From Paraburkholderia sp. CNPSo 3272 (GTDB lineage Bacteria > Pseudomonadota > Gammaproteobacteria > Burkholderiales > Burkholderiaceae): DNA of 64,000 bases. Made by a program: the position numbers and the translations under genes. Shown piece after piece: positions 59,273-64,000 of this stretch. The stretch is taken from positions 62,001 through 126,000 of the forward strand of contig NZ_JAMBPQ010000004.1 in the NCBI RefSeq assembly GCF_024206495.1, in the 5' to 3' direction. Every line of letters starts with the position of its first letter. Positions within the stretch are counted from its first letter, which is position 1. Under the pieces are notes generated by a model. It made no database searches. It saw only the letters and a program-made list of their open reading frames with translations, and was not told where the DNA came from.

Positions 59273-60571
59273 TCATTCATCGACCAGCGCCTGCAGGTCG
59301 ACGGTGCGCGCGTTTGCCGCACTGTGCCGCATGGCGAGCCAGATCATCGTGGAGACGAACAGGCCGAATACGACGATGATCCACTGCACGGGGACCTTCG
59401 CGGTGAGCAGCAGTGCATACGCGCCGAGCATGAGCAGCACCGCGAGATTCTGGTTGAAATTCTGCACCGCGATCGAGTGACCCGCCGAAAGCAGCGTCGC
59501 GCCGCGATGCTGGAGCAAGGCGTTCATCGGCACGATGAAAAAACCGGCGAGCACGCCGAGCAGCACCATCAGCGGGTAGGCGAAAAGCAGGTAGAAGGGA
59601 ACGATGAACGTGCCGAAGCGCACGCCAACACCTTGCGGAAAGAGGCCCTTGCTGTAGAACGCCATGCCGATCGCCACCGCGCCGCACAGCACGCCCACGG
59701 GCAGCACGCGCAACGAGGCGCGCAGCGAGACCCATGCGGCTGCCGCGCCCGCGCCGAGCGCGATGCCGAGTCCGGTCACGCCCTGCATCACGGCGGCTTT
59801 CGAGAGCGAGAGCCCGAGATTAACGTCGGCCCACTTGAGCACGAGCAGTTGCAGCGTGACCGCCGCGCCCCACATCAGGGTCGTGACCCAGAGTGCGATC
59901 TGCGCGAGCTTGTCGGTCCAGAGCACGTTGAAGCTATGCGTGAAATCGCCCATGAGACGAGCCGGTTCCCTGAGCCGGTTCTCGTAGCGCGCGCCCGTAT
60001 CGGGAATGCCGATGTTGATGATCGCGGCGAGCACGTACGTGATCATGACGGCGAGCATCGCGAGGTCGGCGGCCGAATGAATCGCCGGCCAAGGATGACG
60101 CGTGACGAAACGGTCGGCGTAAGTGGAAACGAGTGCGCCGCCCATCATCGTGCCGACAATGGTTGAAAGCACCGTGGCCGATTCGAGCCACGCATTGGCG
60201 GCGATGAGCTTTTCGGCCGGCAGCAATTCCGTCAGGATTCCGTACTTTGCAGGCGAGTAAGCCGCCGCGCCGAAGCCGACCACGCCATACGCGATCATCG
60301 GATGCACGCCCGCGATCATCAGCAGGCAGCCACACGCCTTGAGCGCGTTCGAGACGAACATCACGTGGCGCTTTTGCAAGGCGTCGGCAAACGCGCCGAC
60401 GAAAGGCGCGAGCAGCACGTAGGAGATCGTGAAGAAGATCTGCAGCAGCGGCGTCACCCAGGCGGGCGAAGCAATCACCGTGAGCAGCGCAATCGCCGCG
60501 ATGAGGAGCGCGTTGTCGGCGAGCGACGACACGAACTGCGCGGCGATGATCGTGTAGAAGCCTTTTTTCAT
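59273..60571 (-). CDS. lplT: Lysophospholipid transporter LplT
   Basis: MFS-type flippase that moves lysophospholipids, mainly lysophosphatidylethanolamine, across the inner membrane for reacylation. The 432-residue protein has about twelve hydrophobic segments and starts MKKGFYTIIAAQFVSSLADN, the LplT beginning; LAPFVGAFADALQKRHVM and SPAKYGILTELLPAEKL are family signatures. In E. coli LplT is partnered with Aas, which is not in the window. I place the start at 60571; the longer frame is a shadow that runs across the terminator and suhB. It lies between suhB and mutS, all on minus. Confidence 0.93.
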   Translation of the reverse strand: MKKGFYTIIAAQFVSSLADNALLIAAIALLTVIASPAWVTPLLQIFFTISYVLLAPFVGAFADALQKRHVMFVSNALKACGCLLMIAGVHPMIAYGVVGFGAAAYSPAKYGILTELLPAEKLIAANAWLESATVLSTIVGTMMGGALVSTYADRFVTRHPWPAIHSAADLAMLAVMITYVLAAIINIGIPDTGARYENRLREPARLMGDFTHSFNVLWTDKLAQIALWVTTLMWGAAVTLQLLVLKWADVNLGLSLSKAAVMQGVTGLGIALGAGAAAAWVSLRASLRVLPVGVLCGAVAIGMAFYSKGLFPQGVGVRFGTFIVPFYLLFAYPLMVLLGVLAGFFIVPMNALLQHRGATLLSAGHSIAVQNFNQNLAVLLMLGAYALLLTAKVPVQWIIVVFGLFVSTMIWLAMRHSAANARTVDLQALVDE

Positions 60572-60614
60572 CGGATGCGTGCGTGGTCCTCTTGCAGCAG
60601 GGCGACGGGCGAAA

Positions 60615-60636
60615 CAAAAAAGCGGCCGAAGCCGCT
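60615..60636 (-). terminator. Minus-strand terminator after suhB with UUCG loop
   Basis: On minus AGCGGC pairs with GCCGCT around a TTCG tetraloop, followed by at least five T residues (plus-strand A run 60616-60620). It ends suhB before lplT. Confidence 0.9.
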
Positions 60637-60723
60637 CGATGCGCATGCGTGGGCGACGGACCTGGTCCGCGCGCTGCACGCGTCGCAGTTGGACAAGGCG
60701 TGCACCGCGACGCGCATGGGCGC

Positions 60724-61524
60724 TTACGCCGCCTTGGGCACGCGCGTGTACTTCGAGAGGATCGGCACCATTTGCGCGTAGATCTTCGGATTGCCAGCGA
60801 CGACTTCGCCCATGTGCAGGAAGTCCGAGTCGCCCGTGTAGTTGCCGATCAGACCGCCGGCTTCCGTCACGAGCAGGCCGCCCGCGGCGACGTCCCACGG
60901 ATTGAGGCCCTGTTCGAAGAAGCCGTCCATGCGGCCGGCGGCGACGTTGGCCAGATCGAGCGCTGCCGCGCCCGGGCGGCGCAGGCCCGCGCACGCGTTG
61001 GTCATTTCGGCGAACAGCTCGCAGTAGCTGTCGAGGCCGTCCTTTTCGCGGAACGGGAAGCCGGTGCCGAGCAGGCCGTCAGCGAGACGGTCGCGGCGGC
61101 CCACGCGGATGCGGCGGTCGTTCAGGAACGCGCCGCGGCCCCGCGAAGCGGTGAAGAGGTCGTTACGCGTCGGGTCGTAGACCACGGCCTGGGTGACGAT
61201 GCCCTTGTGCGCGAGCGCGATCGAGACGCAGTAATACTGGAAGCCGTGGATGAAATTGGTGGTGCCGTCGAGCGGATCGATGATCCACTGATATTCGGAC
61301 TCGTTCTCCGACTGGCCCGATTCCTCGGCGAGGATGGCGTGGTCGGGGTAGGCTGTCTTGAGCGTTTCGATGATGGCGGCTTCCGCCGCCTTGTCGACTT
61401 CCGTGACGAAATCGTTGTGCTGCTTCTTCGTGACCTGCACGAGATCGAGGTCGAGCGACGCGCGGTTGATGATCTGTCCGGCGCGGCGCGCGGCCTTGAC
61501 AGCGATGTTGAGCATGGGATGCAT
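60724..61524 (-). CDS. suhB: Inositol-1-monophosphatase SuhB
   Basis: Mg-dependent inositol-monophosphatase-fold protein; in E. coli SuhB also binds RNA polymerase and is part of the rRNA antitermination complex. The 266-residue protein has the metal/phosphate motifs AEESG (Glu67-Glu68), DPLDGTTNF (83-91) and the second signature [17 protein letters not shown]. The start [16 protein letters not shown] is the usual one. It is divergent from trmJ across 404 bp, as suhB and trmJ are neighbours in E. coli too. A terminator with a UUCG loop follows. Confidence 0.96.
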   Translation of the reverse strand: MHPMLNIAVKAARRAGQIINRASLDLDLVQVTKKQHNDFVTEVDKAAEAAIIETLKTAYPDHAILAEESGQSENESEYQWIIDPLDGTTNFIHGFQYYCVSIALAHKGIVTQAVVYDPTRNDLFTASRGRGAFLNDRRIRVGRRDRLADGLLGTGFPFREKDGLDSYCELFAEMTNACAGLRRPGAAALDLANVAAGRMDGFFEQGLNPWDVAAGGLLVTEAGGLIGNYTGDSDFLHMGEVVAGNPKIYAQMVPILSKYTRVPKAA

Positions 61525-61928
61525 GAGCCAGGATCCTTGTTGTCCGGCGCTCGCGAAGGCTGGGTGCGCGCCGGTGGTGCAAAAGATAAAAGCGTCTAAC
61601 GATTGGACAGGGCGCGGGCCTGGAGTGGACCTGCGGAACCTGTCCCGTCAACGGAGACGAATTGGATAAGAGCGGGGCGCGGCGGCGCTGGTTGCCAGCG
61701 ACTTGCCGGGCGCCTGGCGGGCAGCTGAACGGCTGCACGATTCGCCTGACGCGCGCGAAACCGCCATTTTACCCGAGTATCGGCGTTTCCACGGCTTCTC
61801 CCGGGCGGGATATCGGGATTTTTCTGGATATGATGTTCGCGACAGGACGCGCTCGAGCGCACATCGCCGCGGCGCTGGGCGCGCTAACATAGACGTTTCA
61901 ATCTCCTTTTCGCGGTTAGAGAACCATC
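61525..61928. other. 404-bp divergent intergenic region between suhB and trmJ
   Basis: No gene was found on either strand. It should hold the promoters of both genes. Weak candidates are TATGAT (61829-61834) and TAACAT (61885-61890) for trmJ, and TTATCT on minus near 61580 for suhB, none with a convincing -35. No repeats or long hairpins were noticed. Confidence 0.5.
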
Positions 61929-62813
61929 TTGGCGCACCCCGATTCACCTGATTCCCACGCAACTTCCCACGCTACGGCGCCGGCTTCCGGCGACGCTCAC
62001 GAGCCGCTGCGCGGCGGCTTCACGTCCACCCGCTTCGTGCTCGTCGAGCCGAGCCACCCCGGCAATGTCGGCGCGGCCGCGCGCGCGCTGAAGACCATGG
62101 GATTCTCGCGCCTCGTGCTGGTGGCGCCGCGCGTGCCGCAGGTCCACTGCGACCCGGAAGCCGTGGCCATGGCGAGCGGCGCCGACGACGTGCTCGCGGC
62201 CGCCCACATCGTGCCGACGCTCGCCGACGCGCTGGCAGGCGTGCAATGGTCGCTCGCGCTCACGGCGCGCACGCGCGAGTACGGGCCGCCGCCTGCAGCG
62301 CCGCGCCAGGCGGTGCAGGCCGCCTGCCGCCAGGCGGTGCACGGCGGCGACATCGCGCTCGTGTTCGGCAACGAGCGCACGGGCCTGTCGAACGGCGACG
62401 TCGAGCGCTGTAGCGCGCTTGCGCATATCCCGGCCAATCCCGCCTATAGCTCGCTCAATCTTGCCCAGGCAGTCCAGGTGCTGGCCTACGAGTTGCGCCT
62501 CGCCTACCTCGGGGAGAGCGCACCCGCCGCCGCGCTGCCGGCGGCCGGCGGTGCGGGCGGCGTCGCGCAGCTTGCGGCCGGGTCGCCGCTCGCGACGAGC
62601 GACGACATCGAGCGCATGTACGTGCACCTCGAGAACGCGCTCATCGCGCTCGAGTATCTCGATCCCGCCAATCCGAAGAAGCTGATGTCGCGCCTGCGGC
62701 GGCTGTTCGCCCGCTCGGGGCTCGAGCGCGAGGAGGTCAATATCGTGCGCGGCGTCGCCAAGCACATCCTCCTGCTCAAGGGCAAAGGCGACGGCAAGAA
62801 CGAGATCCGCTGA
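61929..62813 (+). CDS. trmJ: tRNA/rRNA 2'-O-methyltransferase TrmJ (SPOUT family)
   Basis: SPOUT-class methyltransferase; E. coli TrmJ makes Cm32/Um32 in tRNAs. The 294-residue protein has the knot-fold motifs in order: FVLVEPSHPGNVGAAARALK with the catalytic Asn/Arg (about 36-55), LVFGNERTGLSNGDV (motif 2, about 145-159) and IPANPAYSSLNLAQAVQVL (motif 3, about 169-187), then a C-terminal extension as in TrmJ. The start is a TTG at 61929 with a weak AGAGA upstream; the first 30 residues are low-complexity, so a later start is possible. It precedes cysE by 222 bp and diverges from suhB. Confidence 0.93.
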   Translation: MAHPDSPDSHATSHATAPASGDAHEPLRGGFTSTRFVLVEPSHPGNVGAAARALKTMGFSRLVLVAPRVPQVHCDPEAVAMASGADDVLAAAHIVPTLADALAGVQWSLALTARTREYGPPPAAPRQAVQAACRQAVHGGDIALVFGNERTGLSNGDVERCSALAHIPANPAYSSLNLAQAVQVLAYELRLAYLGESAPAAALPAAGGAGGVAQLAAGSPLATSDDIERMYVHLENALIALEYLDPANPKKLMSRLRRLFARSGLEREEVNIVRGVAKHILLLKGKGDGKNEIR

Positions 62814-63035
62814 TCGTCTGCTCCGGCGCGGCTGCGTACGCGCCGGCATCCAACCTTGCCGCCGACGGGGGCTTCCGGCCTCGAATCGGCTTTGCGCCTA
62901 CAATCGGCCGGAAACCGGCGAAAAATTCATAAGCAAATGCGCGCGGCTGCAATAGCCGTTGCGTCGCTTGCGCGCACGCTGCGTCGTCGCGCGGCCGCCA
63001 TTCTCCATGATTCACCCGTTTTTAGCGTGATAGCC

Positions 63036-63860
63036 ATGCTCAAGAGACTTCGCGAAGACATTGCCACGATCCGCGAGCGCGATCCCGCCGCCCGCAGCGC
63101 GTGGGAGGTCCTGACCTGTTATCCGGGTCTGCATGCGCTCGTGCTGCATCGCTTCGCGCATGCGTGCTGGCTCGCCAGGCGCCGCTGGCTCGCCCGCTAC
63201 GTTTCGCAGATCGCGCGTTTTCTGACGGGCATCGAGATCCATCCGGGCGCGACCATCGGCCGGCGGGTGTTCATCGATCACGGCATGGGCGTCGTGATCG
63301 GCGAGACGGCCGAAGTCGGCGACGACTGCACGATCTACCAGGGCGTGACGCTCGGCGGCACGTCGCTCACGCGCGGCGCGAAGCGTCACCCGACGCTGGG
63401 TCCGGGCGTGATCGTCGGTGCGGGCGCAAAGGTGCTCGGCAGCTTCACGGTGGGCGCCGGGGCGAAAATCGGCTCTAACGCCGTGGTCGTGAAGCCGGTG
63501 CCGGAAGGCGCGACGGCGGTGGGCAACCCCGCGCGCGTCGTCGCGCCCGCGAAGACCGCGCCCGTGCAGGCCAAACCGGTTTCGCCGCGCGAGGGCTTTT
63601 GCGCCTATGGCATCACGCCCAATGCCGACGACCCGGTTTCGCTCGCGATCCACGGCCTGATCGACCACGCGGCTACGCAGACACAGCGCGTCGATGCGAT
63701 CGTCGTCGCACTCGAGCGGCTCGGCGCGCGACTCGAGGCGCTGCATGGCGCCGATGCAGCGCTCGCCGAATTGCGGCGTCTATCCGAGGGGCTGGAATGC
63801 GGCGGCCCGCAAGCCGAAGCGCCGAGCCGCGAAGAGGAGAAGGCGCCAGCGCGCGTTTGA
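63036..63860 (+). CDS. cysE: Serine O-acetyltransferase
   Basis: Makes O-acetylserine from serine and acetyl-CoA, the first step of cysteine synthesis, and can bind cysteine synthase. The 274-residue protein has an N-terminal helical part ([17 protein letters not shown]) and a left-handed beta-helix of hexapeptide repeats with the catalytic region [18 protein letters not shown] and GNPARVV. It lacks the long N-terminal domain of E. coli CysE and is of the shorter type, with a C-terminal Ala/Glu-rich extension of about 80 residues. The ATG at 63036 is preferred; the frame from 62856 has no matching residues before it. A 14-bp tandem repeat follows its stop. Confidence 0.95.
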   Translation: MLKRLREDIATIRERDPAARSAWEVLTCYPGLHALVLHRFAHACWLARRRWLARYVSQIARFLTGIEIHPGATIGRRVFIDHGMGVVIGETAEVGDDCTIYQGVTLGGTSLTRGAKRHPTLGPGVIVGAGAKVLGSFTVGAGAKIGSNAVVVKPVPEGATAVGNPARVVAPAKTAPVQAKPVSPREGFCAYGITPNADDPVSLAIHGLIDHAATQTQRVDAIVVALERLGARLEALHGADAALAELRRLSEGLECGGPQAEAPSREEEKAPARV

Positions 63861-63876
63861 GGCGTGGCGCGAAGAG

Positions 63877-63918
63877 GGCGCTAAAAGCGAGGCGCCAAAA
63901 GCGCGGCGCTAAAAGTAA
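63877..63918 (+). repeat. Three tandem 14-bp repeats between cysE and the right-edge gene
   Basis: GGCGCTAAAAGCGA (63877-63890), GGCGCCAAAAGCGC (63891-63904) and GGCGCTAAAAGTAA (63905-63918) are consecutive, with one to three mismatches between units. They lie in the 70-bp gap between the convergent cysE and the right-edge gene. Confidence 0.9.
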
Positions 63919-63930
63919 AAGCGGCGCGCC

Positions 63931-64000
63931 TCAGTCCAGCGACAAGACCCTGAAGCCTTCGGCATCCACTCGCAGGTAGCCGCCGCGCGGCTTGCCGTGA
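63931..64000 (-). CDS. lpxH: 3' end of a minus-strand gene, probably UDP-2,3-diacylglucosamine diphosphatase (lpxH)
   Basis: Only the last 23 codons and the TGA stop (63933-63931 on minus) are in the window. The tail reads HGKPRGGYLRVDAEGFRVLSLD. PRGGYL plus a short acidic-aromatic end resembles the C-terminus of LpxH, and from memory lpxH lies next to cysE in Burkholderiaceae. The evidence is thin; the rest of the gene is needed. LpxH would fit the lipid-A and LPS theme (kdsA is also here). Confidence 0.5.
   Translation of the reverse strand, partial: HGKPRGGYLRVDAEGFRVLSLD

Noticed and set aside
60572..60994. N-terminal extension of the LplT frame
   Set aside because: It would cross the suhB terminator and overlap suhB; the family starts at 60571.

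Overview
This is about 64 kb of GC-rich, densely packed bacterial chromosome carrying core housekeeping genes. Gene order and protein character (a single LolC/E-type permease beside lolD, the run pyrG-kdsA-eno-ftsB, the run ndk-rlmN-rodZ-ispG-hisS-bamB-der-hfq-hflXKC-hisZ-purA, a 78-residue Hfq, Ala/Pro/Gln-rich periplasmic tails) point to a betaproteobacterium of the Burkholderiaceae, most likely Burkholderia sensu lato (Paraburkholderia-like). That assignment is an inference from recognition, not from a search. I see no rRNA, tRNA, CRISPR array, insertion sequence, prophage or toxin/defence island; this is vertically inherited core genome.

Layout. 1-2.5 kb: recJ (cut by the left edge) and a conserved hypothetical gene, both on minus. 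2.7-9.2 kb, plus: lolC/E-lolD (lipoprotein release), tatD, comEC (DNA uptake) and an alpha/beta hydrolase. 9.3-13.9 kb, plus: pyrG, kdsA, eno, ftsB, closed by a strong terminator. 14.0-16.2 kb, minus: a Gly/Trp-rich lipoprotein, hslO (Hsp33), a gamma-carbonic-anhydrase-like protein. 16.3-22.6 kb, plus: a DUF455 ferritin-like protein, an alpha/beta hydrolase, rnm (PHP nuclease), yciO, an M50 site-2 protease, trpS, a methyltransferase. 22.6-25.6 kb, plus: dapA, bamC, an MBL-fold hydrolase, meeting yccA (minus) at a shared terminator. 26.7-44.1 kb, plus: ndk, rlmN, rodZ, [terminator], ispG, hisS, a YfgM-like protein, bamB, der, hfq, hflX, hflK, hflC, DUF2065, hisZ, purA, a phosphoribosyltransferase, then a terminator. 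44.4-46.2 kb: kup. 46.3-48.7 kb, minus: tex. 48.9-52.6 kb, plus: a Gln-rich repeat protein, DUF465, a DinG-type helicase. 52.7-54.5 kb, minus: an Ala-rich lipoprotein and roxA. 54.5-55.0 kb, plus: slyD. 55.1-61.5 kb, minus: a degenerate phosphoesterase-like exported protein, mutS, lplT, suhB. 61.9-63.9 kb, plus: trmJ and cysE. At the right edge lies the 3' end of a minus-strand gene, probably lpxH.

The genes mostly serve envelope biogenesis (lolCD, bamB, bamC, kdsA, rodZ, ftsB, lplT, lpxH), nucleotide and amino-acid synthesis (pyrG, purA, ndk, dapA, hisZ, cysE), translation and RNA modification (trpS, hisS, rlmN, trmJ, der, roxA), DNA repair (recJ, mutS, dinG-like) and stress proteostasis (hslO, hflKC, slyD). 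I found no convincing novel multi-gene system. The observations most worth a second look are: a four-cysteine motif in TrpRS closely matching the [4Fe-4S] motif of Thermotoga TrpRS; seven stem-loops packed into the 336-bp bamB-der gap; the missing pilF between rlmN and rodZ; a phosphoesterase-like exported protein without the expected metal ligands; a repeat-built Gln-rich exported protein with a nearly leaderless start; and short tandem repeats upstream of yciO and between cysE and the right-edge gene.
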